Shown one piece after another: positions 1 through 9,480 of a stretch of DNA of 64,000 nucleotides. The notes beneath the pieces were generated by a model. The model was not told where the DNA came from and did not search any database. It saw nothing but the letters and a program-made list of their open reading frames with translations. How positions within the stretch are numbered: the first letter of the stretch is position 1; each line of letters opens with the position of its first letter. The stretch spans positions 1-64,000 of the forward strand of contig JANQQQ010000038.1 in assembly GCA_028284935.1 (NCBI GenBank). The letters run 5' to 3'. This stretch comes from Croceivirga sp. (GTDB lineage: Bacteria; Bacteroidota; Bacteroidia; Flavobacteriales; Flavobacteriaceae). The position numbers and the translations under genes were made by a program.

Positions 1-11
1 AGATGTTTCAT
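1..11 (-). CDS. start of an off-window gene (first 3 codons only)
   Basis: On the reverse strand an ATG at 11-9 opens a frame reading Met-Lys-His before the window edge. It lies about 28 bases downstream of the predicted start point of a strong leftward promoter, which is the main reason to believe it. Product cannot be told from three codons. Confidence 0.4.
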
Positions 12-45
12 GTTCAAAATTTTAAGTTTAAGTGTTTATCAGCTG

Positions 46-75
46 CAAATGTAAGTTGTTAAGAACTATTAACAA
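46..75 (-). promoter_or_regulatory. leftward Bacteroidota-type promoter
   Basis: On the reverse strand TTG (75-73) is followed after 19 bases by TACATTTG (53-46), matching the -33 TTG / -7 TAnnTTTG consensus of Bacteroidota. It would drive the gene that starts at base 11, and it lies downstream of kbl, so that gene is transcribed separately from kbl. Confidence 0.65.
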
Positions 76-125
76 AATCAATCGATTATTTTTTTTTGAC
101 CCCTTTCATGGAGGAATTGTTACCG

Positions 126-1319
126 TTAAACGATTTTTAATGCCTTCCCCACCTTGATAAATGCATTAATTGCTTTGTCTAAATGCCACTCCTCATGAGC
201 CGCCGAAAGCTGTACACGTATCCTTGCTTTTTCCTTGGGAACAACAGGATAGAAAAAGCCAATCACATAGATGCCTTCATCGAGTAGCATATTGGCCATT
301 TTTTGTGAAAGTTTTGCATTGTAAAGCATTACCGGAACTATGGCAGAATCCCCGTCAATGATATCAAAACCAGCCGACTTCATACCTTTTTTAAAGTACT
401 CTGTGTTGTGTTCTAGTTTGTCCCGTAAGGAGGTATCTTTGTCCAACATATCAAATACCTTAATAGAAGCACCAACAATGGCGGGAGCCAGAGAGTTGGA
501 AAAAAGATAAGGTCTTGAGCGTTGTCTCAACATGGCAATGATTTCTTTTTTTCCCGTGGTGTATCCGCCCATGGCGCCACCCAATGCCTTTCCCAGGGTG
601 CCGGTAACAATGTCAATTCTGCCCATTACTTTCTTGGCCTCCAGGGTGCCCCTTCCGGTTGCGCCGATAAAACCGGTGGCATGACATTCATCTATCATGA
701 CCAAGGCATCGTATTTTTCCGCAAGGTCGCAGATCCTATCAAGTGGGGCCAACAAACCATCCATGCTGAATACGCCATCGGTTACAATGATTTTGAATCT
801 GGCACCGTCTTCTGCCGCCTGCTGCAATTTATCTTTCAGGTCTACCATATCGTTGTTCGCATAACGATAGCGCTTAGCCTTGCAAAGGCGAACCCCATCT
901 ATTATGGAGGCATGATTCAAGGCATCTGAGATTATAGCGTCTTCATTCGTGAAAAGCGGTTCAAATACACCTCCGTTAGCGTCAAAGGCAGCAGCATATA
1001 GTATGGTGTCTTCTGTTCCATAAAACTCAGCAATTTTTTGCTCTAACTCTTTGTGGATGTCCTGGGTACCGCAAATAAAACGAACGGAAGACATCCCAAA
1101 GCCATGTGTATCTAAGGTTTCCTTCGCTGCGCGGATCACCTCCGGATGTGATGATAGTCCGAGATAGTTGTTCGCACAGAAATTAATGACCTCTTCTCCT
1201 GTTTCTATTTTAATTACAGCATCTTGAGGAGAAGTGATTACACGTTCTTCTTTATAAAGCCCCTCGTCTTTGATAGATGCTAGCTCTTCTCTAAGGTATT
1301 CCTTAATTTTTCCGTACAT
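126..1319 (-). CDS. kbl: glycine C-acetyltransferase (2-amino-3-ketobutyrate CoA ligase)
   Basis: PLP enzyme of the alpha-oxoamine synthase family: cleaves 2-amino-3-ketobutyrate with CoA to glycine and acetyl-CoA, the second step of threonine breakdown by the dehydrogenase route, in the cytosol. The 397-residue length is the family's usual length. Visible motifs are the substrate-side NYLGL near residue 52, DECHATGF with the conserved Asp and His near 212-219, and the PLP lysine in [10 protein letters not shown] near 240. It lies 3 bases downstream of the helicase gene on the same strand. No threonine dehydrogenase (tdh) is in the window. A related serine palmitoyltransferase or 8-amino-7-oxononanoate synthase is less likely given the overall match. 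Confidence 0.93.
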   Translation of the reverse strand: MYGKIKEYLREELASIKDEGLYKEERVITSPQDAVIKIETGEEVINFCANNYLGLSSHPEVIRAAKETLDTHGFGMSSVRFICGTQDIHKELEQKIAEFYGTEDTILYAAAFDANGGVFEPLFTNEDAIISDALNHASIIDGVRLCKAKRYRYANNDMVDLKDKLQQAAEDGARFKIIVTDGVFSMDGLLAPLDRICDLAEKYDALVMIDECHATGFIGATGRGTLEAKKVMGRIDIVTGTLGKALGGAMGGYTTGKKEIIAMLRQRSRPYLFSNSLAPAIVGASIKVFDMLDKDTSLRDKLEHNTEYFKKGMKSAGFDIIDGDSAIVPVMLYNAKLSQKMANMLLDEGIYVIGFFYPVVPKEKARIRVQLSAAHEEWHLDKAINAFIKVGKALKIV

Positions 1320-1322
1320 AAA

Positions 1323-4300
1323 TTAGATAAATACTGGTTTGATGTCTTTGGTAATGTAGACTAAAATTCTATTTAAAACAACATATCCCATTCTCTGCAA
1401 TACATATGCATACTTTTCTAACTGCCTTTTATGAGACTCCACAAATTTACCAGTTTTGTAGTCCATAAGTGTTACGCCATTTTTGGAAAATATGAGTCGG
1501 TCGGGACGTAGTACAGAGCCATCTGTATCCAAAAGTTCTATTTCATTTTTAGCGTTGATCTGTAGTCCAAAAAACTGTTTTAATTGGGGATGTTCAATAA
1601 TTGCGATAATTGCTTTTTTATACTGCTGTTGTAAATGAACAGGTATTGGCATAGAAGATACGGTCTCGGAAAATATTCGTTCGATATCTTCCCGGCAATG
1701 GATCCGGGCAAGAATATCATGAAGAATGTTTCCACGTTCAAGAGCCCCCTTTGTATTTGCTTCTCCCGAGCGAAGTGGAGAAGTCGTGACCCCAAGCAGG
1801 TTTTGGGGCTTGGTGGTATAGCCATAAGGGATACTACCACTTTCCGATGCTGTCCTTATAGTAGGGACTGCATCCGGGATGTCTCCAAACGTAAATGTTG
1901 AAGCCAAACTATCCCAAATTCCTAAGTGCTGTAGGTAATCTTCAAAAAACGATCCGTAAGAACTGCTTTTTTTGTTAGAGGTATAAACAAACAACCCTAA
2001 AACTGCCCGCGTTAATGCCACATAAAGTACGTTAATGTCATCAAGTTCTGAGGCACGAGTCTCATTGAAATAGATGTGTTGAGAAGCTTCGGAAAAGAAC
2101 TCAAGTTCTTTGGAAGCATTTAGCAGCAAATGATCAAATCCTGGAAAATCCATGTCGTTGACCGGAATCCAAAGCACCTTCGTTTTCAGAGGGTCATTGA
2201 TTTTAGTATCCGCGAAGGGAAAAAGCACAAATTTAAATTCTAATCCTTTGGCCTTGTGAACGGTCATAACCGTTACGGCATTCAGATTGTCGGGCATGGA
2301 AATGGCCAAAGCATCTTTTTTTAGTTCCCAATACCTTAGAAAATCATAAATGGTTCCACCAATCTTTTGATCAAGTTCAATAACCTGGTCCATAAAGTAG
2401 GTAACATATGCATTGGAATGTGGAGCCAGGTCAAAGCATGCAATCGCTCTTTCTAAAATATCAAGAGTACTTAGCGTCCCCAATACGTAAATATCAAAAC
2501 CGTATTGCGTTGCTAAGAAATGTGGCAGCTCGTCAAGGTGTTGCACGATCCTATCGTGTTTATTGTCGGCATTTTTCAACAAGTATTCGAGTATCTCATA
2601 CCGGGAGGCCCGTTCTTCCGGACTATCCATAAACTGTAGTAATGCTACAAGAAAGGAGACCTCCCGGCTATTTTTTAGTAATAGACCCTCTGAAGAAATT
2701 ACCGGAATAGCATTATTTGTCAGGTGATTGGCAAGCAGTACCCCCTGATTATTTTTACGCACTAATATGGTAACATCCCTGTAGGCGAAGCCTTTAGCAG
2801 TTAACACTTCTATGGTTTTTACCACTTTAGTTAAGTAAAAATCCGTGTCTGAGTCGTATCCTTCTTCTAAAAACGAGATTTCAACGTAGCCCCCCTTTTT
2901 CTGAGCTGTCTTTTGATTGCTGGTAGCTTCATATAACTTTTTGTAAGCAGGGTTAGCAAATTTTGAGGCAATGTGGCTGAAAAAACCATTGTTGAAACAT
3001 ATTATTTCGTCATAACTTCTCCAGTTGGTATGTAAAAAGTGTAAGGAAGGAGTAATAGAAAACGGATTAACCAAACCCTCACAAAGTTGCAGCAGTTGCT
3101 CAGGATTTCCACCACGCCACCTGTAGATGGCCTGTTTCACATCACCAACAAGGAACAATGATCCAGGATCTCCCTTTTGATTTTCTCCTTCCAAAGCATT
3201 CGCTATTAGTGGAATGAGATTTTGCCACTGCAAAACGGATGTGTCTTGAAACTCATCTATATAATAGTGGCGATATCTTTCCCCCAACCTTTCGTAGATA
3301 TACGGCGCAGGTTGATTTCGGATTTCATTGGAAATTAACTTGTTAAATTCAGAAATGTGAAGGATTTCCTTGTCACTTTGCGTTTTTTTTAGCGCCTTGG
3401 AAATTTCGTTAAGCACCGTTAGGGGTAGCACATTGTTGTAGGCATTTTTGTAGAATCGATACTGGTAAACCCCCTTCTTGATACTCAGATATATCTGGAG
3501 AAGTTCTGCGCTTAATGCCGTTGTTGACTTAAGTACACTTTTCTTTACAATGGAATTTCGAGTAAGATTTTCTTCAATTTGGTTTTGGTAAAGCTTTCTG
3601 GGGTCTGTTTCTCCCTCAGCGATCTTTCTGAAATGATTTGGAAGGGTCAACCGCGGAAAGTCTTCAAGAGAAAACCCCATTCGCTCTATGGTAGCTAAGG
3701 CTTGTTGTGCACTATGGCTCACATGGGTTTGTACGGCGGTCATTTTTTTCTTAATGCTAGACTTTAACTCTGAAAAACGCAAGATTTCCTTTTTTTCCAG
3801 TTGTTGTAAACGGAGATAGTGTGTTTCATCAAAAAGGAGCCTTCCTGTTTTTTTGAGGTCATAAGAAATATCCCAGCTCTTTTCTGAATCAACTTTCTCT
3901 AACGCATAGTTGACAAGAATTCTGGTAATTTGTGGGTCATGGCCCACCCGGGAAAGGAGTTCACCAACAGCTTCATCCAGTAATAAGTCGGTGTCCAGTT
4001 CTACTTCAAAGTGCTGAGAGATCTTAAGGTCTTTTGCAAAGGCACGTATAATTTTATGAGTGAATTTATCTATGGTAAGGATTTCAAAAAAAGTATAATT
4101 GTGTAAAACGCCTTTTAAGGTTTCCCCTGCTCTTTGTCGCAATAGTGATGGTTCCAATTGAAGTTCATCGGAAATTTCCTTGAACATAGTGCGGTTCCCT
4201 GTGGGAACTTCTGCTTTTGAAAAAGCATAAAGGGTAGACAGAATGCGCTCCTTCATTTCGGCCACTGCTTTGTTAGTAAAGGTAATTGCCAAAAGCTGTC

Positions 4301-4415
4301 TGAATGTCTGCACACCGGGAGCAGAGAGTATGCGTTTTAAATAGGCTTTGGTAATTTGATAAGTCTTTCCTGACCCTGCAGAAGCGTTGAATATGTTAAA
4401 CCCCGTATTTACCAC
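1323..4415 (-). CDS. UvrD/AddA-like helicase with C-terminal nuclease domain
   Basis: Large (1030 aa) superfamily 1A ATP-dependent helicase, probably the AddA/RecB-like subunit of a recombination-repair helicase-nuclease. Walker A is NASAGSGKT at residues 10-18; YIDEFQDTS (Walker B, about 388) and GDVKQAIYRWRG (motif III, about 425) follow, then VMTVHKAKGLEFKFV (motif V, about 735) and LYVALTRA (motif VI). The last 100 residues carry a PD-(D/E)XK-type nuclease core with LMDYKTGK near 990. Start is a GTG at 4415: no in-frame ATG exists upstream before a stop and Walker A sits at the very N-terminus as usual. The expected AddB-like nuclease partner is not in this window. Likely cotranscribed with kbl (3-base gap). 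Confidence 0.88.
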   Translation of the reverse strand: MVNTGFNIFNASAGSGKTYQITKAYLKRILSAPGVQTFRQLLAITFTNKAVAEMKERILSTLYAFSKAEVPTGNRTMFKEISDELQLEPSLLRQRAGETLKGVLHNYTFFEILTIDKFTHKIIRAFAKDLKISQHFEVELDTDLLLDEAVGELLSRVGHDPQITRILVNYALEKVDSEKSWDISYDLKKTGRLLFDETHYLRLQQLEKKEILRFSELKSSIKKKMTAVQTHVSHSAQQALATIERMGFSLEDFPRLTLPNHFRKIAEGETDPRKLYQNQIEENLTRNSIVKKSVLKSTTALSAELLQIYLSIKKGVYQYRFYKNAYNNVLPLTVLNEISKALKKTQSDKEILHISEFNKLISNEIRNQPAPYIYERLGERYRHYYIDEFQDTSVLQWQNLIPLIANALEGENQKGDPGSLFLVGDVKQAIYRWRGGNPEQLLQLCEGLVNPFSITPSLHFLHTNWRSYDEIICFNNGFFSHIASKFANPAYKKLYEATSNQKTAQKKGGYVEISFLEEGYDSDTDFYLTKVVKTIEVLTAKGFAYRDVTILVRKNNQGVLLANHLTNNAIPVISSEGLLLKNSREVSFLVALLQFMDSPEERASRYEILEYLLKNADNKHDRIVQHLDELPHFLATQYGFDIYVLGTLSTLDILERAIACFDLAPHSNAYVTYFMDQVIELDQKIGGTIYDFLRYWELKKDALAISMPDNLNAVTVMTVHKAKGLEFKFVLFPFADTKINDPLKTKVLWIPVNDMDFPGFDHLLLNASKELEFFSEASQHIYFNETRASELDDINVLYVALTRAVLGLFVYTSNKKSSSYGSFFEDYLQHLGIWDSLASTFTFGDIPDAVPTIRTASESGSIPYGYTTKPQNLLGVTTSPLRSGEANTKGALERGNILHDILARIHCREDIERIFSETVSSMPIPVHLQQQYKKAIIAIIEHPQLKQFFGLQINAKNEIELLDTDGSVLRPDRLIFSKNGVTLMDYKTGKFVESHKRQLEKYAYVLQRMGYVVLNRILVYITKDIKPVFI

Positions 4416-4493
4416 TTCTTGTTTTGGTGTAAGGTGAAAAATATTACCATCCTGTTAACAGTCAATATTAATGATTAGTTTGGGAAGAAACAG

Positions 4494-4501
4494 TATTTTT
4501 G
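4494..4501 (+). promoter_or_regulatory. -7 box upstream of sodA
   Basis: TATTTTTG fits TAnnTTTG and lies 35 bases before the sodA ATG. No TTG is found at the usual 18-20 base distance, so only the -7 half is supported. Confidence 0.45.
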
Positions 4502-4535
4502 ATAAACGAAAAAATAACTAAAAAACTAAAAAGAA

Positions 4536-5144
4536 ATGGCTTTTGAACTACCAAATTTGCCCTATGCATATGATGCACTCGAGCCTCATATAGATGCTCG
4601 TACCATGGAGATACATCACACCAAACACCACAACGGATACACCACAAAACTCAATGGAGCCGTTGCGGGAACTGATCTGGAGAGTAAAGATATTGAAGGG
4701 ATCCTATCAGGATTAGATATGAGTAATACTGCGGTTCGAAATAATGGCGGAGGTTTTTACAACCACAATTTGTTTTGGGAGGTAATGTCTCCCGATGGAG
4801 GTGGGGCCCCAAAGGGACAACTTGCTACTGCAATTGATGATGTATTTGGGTCATTAGATGGATTTAAAGAACAATTTAGCGCTGCTGCGGGAAGCCGATT
4901 TGGATCTGGCTGGGCATGGTTATGTGTTCAAGCCGGTGGTAAACTAGAAATCTGTTCCACACCAAATCAGGATAACCCAATAATGCCGGGAGTTGGGTGT
5001 GAAGGATGGCCTATTTTAGGACTGGACGTTTGGGAACACGCCTATTACCTTAACTATCAAAATAGAAGACCAGATTACATTTCTGCTTTTTTTAATGTGA
5101 TTAATTGGGATAAAGTTGAAGAAAATTACGCGGCAAAAATGTAG
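4536..5144 (+). CDS. sodA: superoxide dismutase, Fe/Mn type
   Basis: Converts superoxide to hydrogen peroxide and oxygen; 202 residues, normal length for a cytosolic Fe/Mn enzyme with no signal peptide. The four metal ligands are visible: His in [12 protein letters not shown] near residue 27, His in NHNLFWE near 79, and Asp and His in [12 protein letters not shown] near 163-167. The motif after the last ligands ([16 protein letters not shown]) is also typical. Metal preference (Fe, Mn or cambialistic) cannot be decided from sequence here. Monocistronic: it has its own upstream -7 box and a strong terminator just after the stop. Confidence 0.95.
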   Translation: MAFELPNLPYAYDALEPHIDARTMEIHHTKHHNGYTTKLNGAVAGTDLESKDIEGILSGLDMSNTAVRNNGGGFYNHNLFWEVMSPDGGGAPKGQLATAIDDVFGSLDGFKEQFSAAAGSRFGSGWAWLCVQAGGKLEICSTPNQDNPIMPGVGCEGWPILGLDVWEHAYYLNYQNRRPDYISAFFNVINWDKVEENYAAKM

Positions 5145-5166
5145 CGTAGAACGCAAAGGAAATGGT

Positions 5167-5197
5167 AAAAAAGTGCGGAATTTTTCCGCACTTTTTT
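5167..5197 (+). terminator. terminator of sodA
   Basis: AAAAAAGTGCGG and CCGCACTTTTTT are perfect 12-base inverted arms around a 7-base loop, 22 bases after the sodA stop, ending in a T run. Confidence 0.85.
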
Positions 5198-5227
5198 GTT
5201 TTTAGGCGTTAGGTGTTGGACCAATAG

Positions 5228-5297
5228 AAAAGGGCAGGAAAGCTCCTGCCCTTTTCGTCCCAAATCTTACCATAAACTTAACCTACTTATGCTATGG
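5228..5297 (-). repeat. hairpin plus 39-base conserved element, copy 1
   Basis: A 12-base stem (AAAAGGGCAGGA 5228-5239, TCCTGCCCTTTT 5244-5255) is followed by a 39-base element at 5259-5297 that starts CCCAAATCTTACC and ends TTATGCTATGG. Copies 2 and 3 share the 39-mer almost base for base (only A/G at its 16th base differs here), while the hairpin stems are unrelated in sequence. Read on the reverse strand, TAGTTTTG (5305-5298), a perfect -7 box, directly precedes the element and the hairpin follows it like a terminator, so a small leftward RNA is one reading. No protein is encoded in 5198-5802. Confidence 0.85.
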
Positions 5298-5411
5298 CAA
5301 AACTAAATTACTGGTATTGTGGGAAATAACAAAGAAAATTTAAGAATTTTTTGATGGTTGGGCTTCCTTCAAAAACGAATTTTTTAACATAATTCATTGG
5401 GATTCAAACAT

Positions 5412-5481
5412 AAAGAAGGCGGATGTTAGTCCGCCTTCTTTCCCCAAATCTTACCATGAACTTAACCTACTTATGCTATGG
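5412..5481 (-). repeat. hairpin plus 39-base conserved element, copy 2
   Basis: Stem AAAGAAGGCGGA (5412-5423) pairs with TCCGCCTTCTTT (5430-5441); the 39-base element follows at 5443-5481, identical to copy 3. On the reverse strand TACATTTG (5494-5487), a perfect TAnnTTTG, lies just before the element, so a transcript of about 70 bases ending in the hairpin is possible. Distance to copy 1 is 184 bases. Confidence 0.85.
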
Positions 5482-5630
5482 TTCTTCAAATGTAGGTCAA
5501 GGCTCCTTCAGGGGGAAAGCTTTTTAGATAAACGTCCCTTAATTTGGTTGAAATGCCACTTGGGAAACAAAGGACTATAAAAGATTAAGAAAAGGAGTAC
5601 ATCGCCTGAAGCCATAGGTTGTACCCAATA

Positions 5631-5700
5631 AAAAAGGTGGAGAAGTCTCCACCTTTTTTGCCCCAAATCTTACCATGAACTTAACCTACTTATGCTATGG
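5631..5700 (-). repeat. hairpin plus 39-base conserved element, copy 3
   Basis: Stem AAAAAGGTGGAGA (5631-5643) pairs with TCTCCACCTTTTTT (5646-5659); element at 5662-5700, identical to copy 2 and 219 bases from it. The reverse-strand -7 candidate here is imperfect (TAGTTATTG). The hairpins in all three copies are flanked by A and T runs and could terminate RNA in either direction. Confidence 0.85.
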
Positions 5701-5802
5701 CAATAACTAATTTAGATTCCTGACAGGGTAGTTTATTAAAAAGACGGTGAAGGGTCATTTTTGTCGATGAAATACCTGTTTTGGATGACTAAGTGTAAAA
5801 AA

Positions 5803-7701
5803 TCAATAGGCCCGTTCATTTTTACCTTCATAGAAATTAATGAAAGCACGATTAACCACCCGGTTGCCACCTGGCGTTGGGTAATTACCGGTAAAATACC
5901 AATCCCCTAGATTTTGTGGACATGCTTGATGCAAGTTCTCAATGGTTTGATAGATAATCTGAACTTTGGCATTGATATCTTTTGGACTTAGTAGTTCAGC
6001 AATTTTTTGTGAAATTTCCTTGGCGGTAAAGGGAGCGTAAAGTTTTTGAACATGGTTCACCACATTTTTATCCTTAACCTCTACCTGTTCCTTACATTTT
6101 TGATAAATGTCCTCAATTATATGGGTTGTACCACGGTCTTCGTGTAGTGACAGAGCTGCCCTAAAAGCCACGAAATCTTCCAATTTGGCCATGTCAATTC
6201 CATAACAGTCGGGATAGCGTATTTGGGGAGCTGATGAAACCACAACTATTTTCTTGGGATGCAACCGATCGAGCATTCGAAGGATACTTTTCTTCAAGGT
6301 GGTTCCCCTAACAATGCTATCATCAATAATGACGAGGTTATCGGTTGGTTTTACTGAACCATATGAAATATCATACACGTGTGTGACCAAATCATCTCGA
6401 CTACTGTCCTGAGTAATAAACGTTCGTAGTTTAGCATCCTTGATGGCCACTTTTTCAATTCTTGGCCTTACATCCAATATGGTGTGCAATTCTTCTTTTG
6501 TGATGTTTCCACCCAGTTTAAGGATTTGTTCTTCTTTTTTCCTGTTCAAATAGTTTTGCGCTTCTTTTATCATTCCAAGAAAAGACGTTTCTGCTGTGTT
6601 TGGGATATAGGAGAAAACGGTATTGGCCAAATCATCTTCAATGGCCTTTAAAATTTCTGGAAACACCAATTTTCCAAGGAGTTTCCTTTCTTGGTAGATT
6701 TCTTTGTCGCTTCCCCTGGAGAAGTAAATACGTTCAAAGGAACATGCCTTACGTTCTCTTGGTTCCAGTACTTCTTCAACGGTCACCTTGCCATTTTTTT
6801 TGACGATTATGGCATGTCCCGGCTTCAATTCCTTAACATCATCGTATTGTACATTGAAGACAGTTTGGATAGCAGGTCGTTCAGAGGCAACTACGACGAT
6901 TTCATCATCTTGGTAATGATAGCACGGTCGAATGCCTGATGGATCACGCAACATGAAAGCATCACCATGCCCCATCATACCGCCCATGGTATAGCCCCCA
7001 TCCCAGTTCTTGGAGGATTTTCTCAAGATTTTGCCAATGTTCAGCCGTTCCGCGATGTGGGGAGAGGCTTCCCTTTTGTTGAAGCCTTCCTTTTTAATTT
7101 CTTTATAAAGCTTGGCAACGGCATCATCCAAAAAATGTCCGATTTTTTCCATCACCGTAATGGTATCCGCCATTTCTTTAGGATGCTGACCTAGATCAAC
7201 CAGATTGCCAAATAGTTCGTCAACATTGGTCATATTGAAATTCCCAGCAACAATAAGGTTTCGATGCATCCAATTGTTTTGCCGCAAAAAAGGATGAACA
7301 CTTTCAATACTGTTTTTCCCAAAAGTTCCATATCGGACATGGCCCAAGAGCAATTCACCGATGTACGGAATATCTCTTTTTTGAAGGGCTACATCATCCC
7401 AATATCTGGGGTTTTCCGCGATCGTGGAATTAATACGATCGTTTATCTGTTTGAAAATATCTTGAATAGGTTGCTGGGCCGAAGACCTTACACGACTTAT
7501 ATAACGCTCTCCAGGGGCCATGTCCAGTTTAATACTTGCAAAACCAGCACCATCTTGACCTCGGTTGTGCTGTTTTTCCATCATGAGGTACATTTTGTTT
7601 ACCCCGTAGAAAGCGGTACCATATTTATCTTTATAGTATTCTAAGGGCTTCAACAATCTGATGAGTGAAATACCGCACTCATGCTTAATAGGGTCGCTCA
7701 T
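5803..7701 (-). CDS. purF: amidophosphoribosyltransferase, long Bacteroidota form
   Basis: First committed step of purine synthesis: transfers the glutamine amide nitrogen to PRPP to give phosphoribosylamine. The glutaminase nucleophile is Cys9 (HECGI), implying removal of a short N-terminal propeptide. The N-terminal half has the class II amidotransferase pattern (NRGQDGAGF about 47, LGHVRYGT about 119, SERPAI), and the phosphoribosyltransferase PRPP loop is VIIDDSIVRGTTL near residue 480. At 632 residues it is over 100 longer than E. coli PurF, as in related Bacteroidota; extra segments lie around residues 80-110 and 370-420 and at the C-terminus. It has its own leader: the terminator of the upstream kinase gene sits 12-33 bases before its ATG. 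Confidence 0.93.
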   Translation of the reverse strand: MSDPIKHECGISLIRLLKPLEYYKDKYGTAFYGVNKMYLMMEKQHNRGQDGAGFASIKLDMAPGERYISRVRSSAQQPIQDIFKQINDRINSTIAENPRYWDDVALQKRDIPYIGELLLGHVRYGTFGKNSIESVHPFLRQNNWMHRNLIVAGNFNMTNVDELFGNLVDLGQHPKEMADTITVMEKIGHFLDDAVAKLYKEIKKEGFNKREASPHIAERLNIGKILRKSSKNWDGGYTMGGMMGHGDAFMLRDPSGIRPCYHYQDDEIVVVASERPAIQTVFNVQYDDVKELKPGHAIIVKKNGKVTVEEVLEPRERKACSFERIYFSRGSDKEIYQERKLLGKLVFPEILKAIEDDLANTVFSYIPNTAETSFLGMIKEAQNYLNRKKEEQILKLGGNITKEELHTILDVRPRIEKVAIKDAKLRTFITQDSSRDDLVTHVYDISYGSVKPTDNLVIIDDSIVRGTTLKKSILRMLDRLHPKKIVVVSSAPQIRYPDCYGIDMAKLEDFVAFRAALSLHEDRGTTHIIEDIYQKCKEQVEVKDKNVVNHVQKLYAPFTAKEISQKIAELLSPKDINAKVQIIYQTIENLHQACPQNLGDWYFTGNYPTPGGNRVVNRAFINFYEGKNERAY

Positions 7702-7712
7702 GCTATAAACAT

Positions 7713-7734
7713 AAAAAGCCCTGAATATCAGGGC
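7713..7734 (-). terminator. terminator of the PfkB kinase gene
   Basis: On the reverse strand GCCCTG-ATATT-CAGGGC is followed by TTTTT, 5 bases after the kinase stop and 12 bases before the purF ATG. Because the space to purF is so short, partial read-through into purF is likely. Confidence 0.75.
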
Positions 7735-7738
7735 GTGG

Positions 7739-8665
7739 TTATTCGAGTTCTATATTGAATTGTGTCAGCTGTTTGAACTGATCCAATCTCTGTTGTACTT
7801 CCCGTGGATGCAAATCCAACATGCGTTCCGTCCCAAATTGCTCCACACAGAATGAAGCTAAATTTGACCCATGGATTACTGCATTTTTCAAATTTTCAAA
7901 CGAGATGTTCTTGGTGCTTGCCAAATATCCGGAAAACCCACCGGCAAAAGTGTCCCCTGCACCGGTAGGATCAAAGACCTCTTCCAACGGTAAGGCAGGG
8001 GCAAAAAATATGCTTTTATCATGAAAGAGGAGGGCGCCATGCTCCCCTTTTTTTATCACCACATACTTGGGTCCCAATTCTTGAATTTTGGCAGCTGCTT
8101 TTACCAAGGAATATTCATTGGTCAACTGCCTTGCCTCCTCATCATTCAGTGTAATGACATCAATTCTTTTCAAAACCGCCAAAAGCTCCTCCAAGGAATG
8201 GTCCAACCAATAATTCATGGTATCCAAAATAGTGAGCTTTGGTCGTAATTCCATTTGATTGATTACACTCATTTGTATGTCCGGGTGTAAATTACCTAGC
8301 ATCACCACATCCGAATCCCTAAAATCATTTGGAACCTTTGGATCAAAATCGGCAAGGGTGTTCAATTCTGTGACTAAGGTGTCCCTTGTATTTAAATCGT
8401 TATGGTATTTACCGCTCCAAAAGAAGGTTTTTCCTCCTTTAACAATTTCAACTCCTGATAGGTCAATATTTCTTGAAGTGAGCAAATCGAGATATTCTTG
8501 GTTGAAATCATCACCTACGACGGAAACAATCGACGATTTTACATTGAACTGAGAAGCTGCTAAACCTATAAAAGTAGCTGCGCCACCCAAAATTTTATCC
8601 GTTTTTCCAAAAGGGGATTCAATGGCATCAAAGGCAAGGGTGCCTACGATCAATAATTTGCCCAT
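7739..8665 (-). CDS. PfkB-family carbohydrate/nucleoside kinase
   Basis: Ribokinase-fold kinase of 308 residues. The family signatures are the N-terminal ILGGAATFIGLAA (about 25-37) and the C-terminal FDPTGAGDTFAGGFSG (about 217-232) with the catalytic Asp in GAGD. Its substrate is not determined; such proteins next to purF in flavobacteria are usually annotated only as sugar kinase, and adenosine or ribose are both reasonable guesses. It sits immediately upstream of purF on the same strand, which weakly suggests a link to purine or ribose metabolism. Confidence 0.85.
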   Translation of the reverse strand: MGKLLIVGTLAFDAIESPFGKTDKILGGAATFIGLAASQFNVKSSIVSVVGDDFNQEYLDLLTSRNIDLSGVEIVKGGKTFFWSGKYHNDLNTRDTLVTELNTLADFDPKVPNDFRDSDVVMLGNLHPDIQMSVINQMELRPKLTILDTMNYWLDHSLEELLAVLKRIDVITLNDEEARQLTNEYSLVKAAAKIQELGPKYVVIKKGEHGALLFHDKSIFFAPALPLEEVFDPTGAGDTFAGGFSGYLASTKNISFENLKNAVIHGSNLASFCVEQFGTERMLDLHPREVQQRLDQFKQLTQFNIELE

Positions 8666-8681
8666 TCATTGAATTTTGCTG

Positions 8682-8689
8682 CAAATATA
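8682..8689 (-). promoter_or_regulatory. -7 box upstream of the PfkB kinase gene
   Basis: Reverse strand TATATTTG fits TAnnTTTG exactly and is 16 bases from the ATG, giving a leader of about 10 bases. A -33 TTG at standard spacing is not seen. Confidence 0.5.
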
Positions 8690-8778
8690 CTTTTATTTAA
8701 GGACTAACAGGAGATTGTTAAAGGACCTTCTCAAAGTCAAGGGAAACGGGTTTTTAAAACAGCATATCACTTCATTTT

Positions 8779-9480
8779 TCATAGAATTTGCTTTAAAAAG
8801 CCCTCTTTGTAGGCCCGACCAATGGGCAACCGCTGTCCTCCCACTAGAAGCACTTGGTTGCCCACGAGCTTATCGATGTTTCTGAGGTTAATGATGTGTG
8901 ATTTATGGATGCGACAGAATCTGTCCTCAGGGAGGGTTTGCAACCAATAGCGCAATGGCTCACTGCTCACATGTTTTTTCTTGTCCGTTATGATTTCTGT
9001 ATAGTCTGAATCTGAAGTAATGTGGCATATGTCATCTATCACCACTTTAATATGCTCATAACCTGATTTGATATAGATTTCCGTTTTGGAAGGTGTGCTA
9101 TCCGTATTTTGGTGACCGATATTTACCACTCCCCGTCTTTCCGATACTTTGTTTACTGCCCTTGCGAAACGCTGAAAGGAAAAAGGCTTCAATAGGTAAT
9201 CCACAACATTCAACTCGTAGCTTTCCAAAGCATACTCTGAAAAAGCTGTGGTCAAAATGATGTTTGGGGGATTGGGTATGGTCCTCAAAAAATCGATACC
9301 CGAAAGTTTAGGTAAGTGGATATCCAAAAAAATGAGATCTACCGGTTCCTTTTTTAAAAAGGTCATGGCCTGAATGGTATCGGTAAAAGTGCCCTTAAGA
9401 CCCAAAAACCCAATATCCTCAATATACTTTTTAAGGATACGCTGTGCAGGCGGTTGGTCTTCTATAATAATGCAGGTCAT
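8779..9480 (-). CDS. LytTR-family response regulator
   Basis: Two-domain regulator of 233 residues. Receiver domain 1-120 has the acidic pocket ED near 7-8, phospho-acceptor Asp in LIFLDIHLP near 53 and switch Lys in DYLLKPFSF near 104. The LytTR DNA-binding domain occupies about 135-233 (SDYTEI, FCRIHKSHIINL, LPIGRAYK). The gene overlaps the upstream sensor kinase gene by 4 bases, so the two form a coupled two-component pair. Targets are unknown; no sugar or peptidase gene next door gives a clue. Confidence 0.92.
   Translation of the reverse strand: MTCIIIEDQPPAQRILKKYIEDIGFLGLKGTFTDTIQAMTFLKKEPVDLIFLDIHLPKLSGIDFLRTIPNPPNIILTTAFSEYALESYELNVVDYLLKPFSFQRFARAVNKVSERRGVVNIGHQNTDSTPSKTEIYIKSGYEHIKVVIDDICHITSDSDYTEIITDKKKHVSSEPLRYWLQTLPEDRFCRIHKSHIINLRNIDKLVGNQVLLVGGQRLPIGRAYKEGFLKQIL

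Noticed and set aside
170-929. Rightward open frames over kbl
   Set aside because: They lie wholly inside a clearly coding PLP-enzyme gene on the other strand and show no family pattern.
5198-5802. CRISPR-like array
   Set aside because: Only three units, spacing 184 and 219 bases, no short regular spacers and no cas genes.
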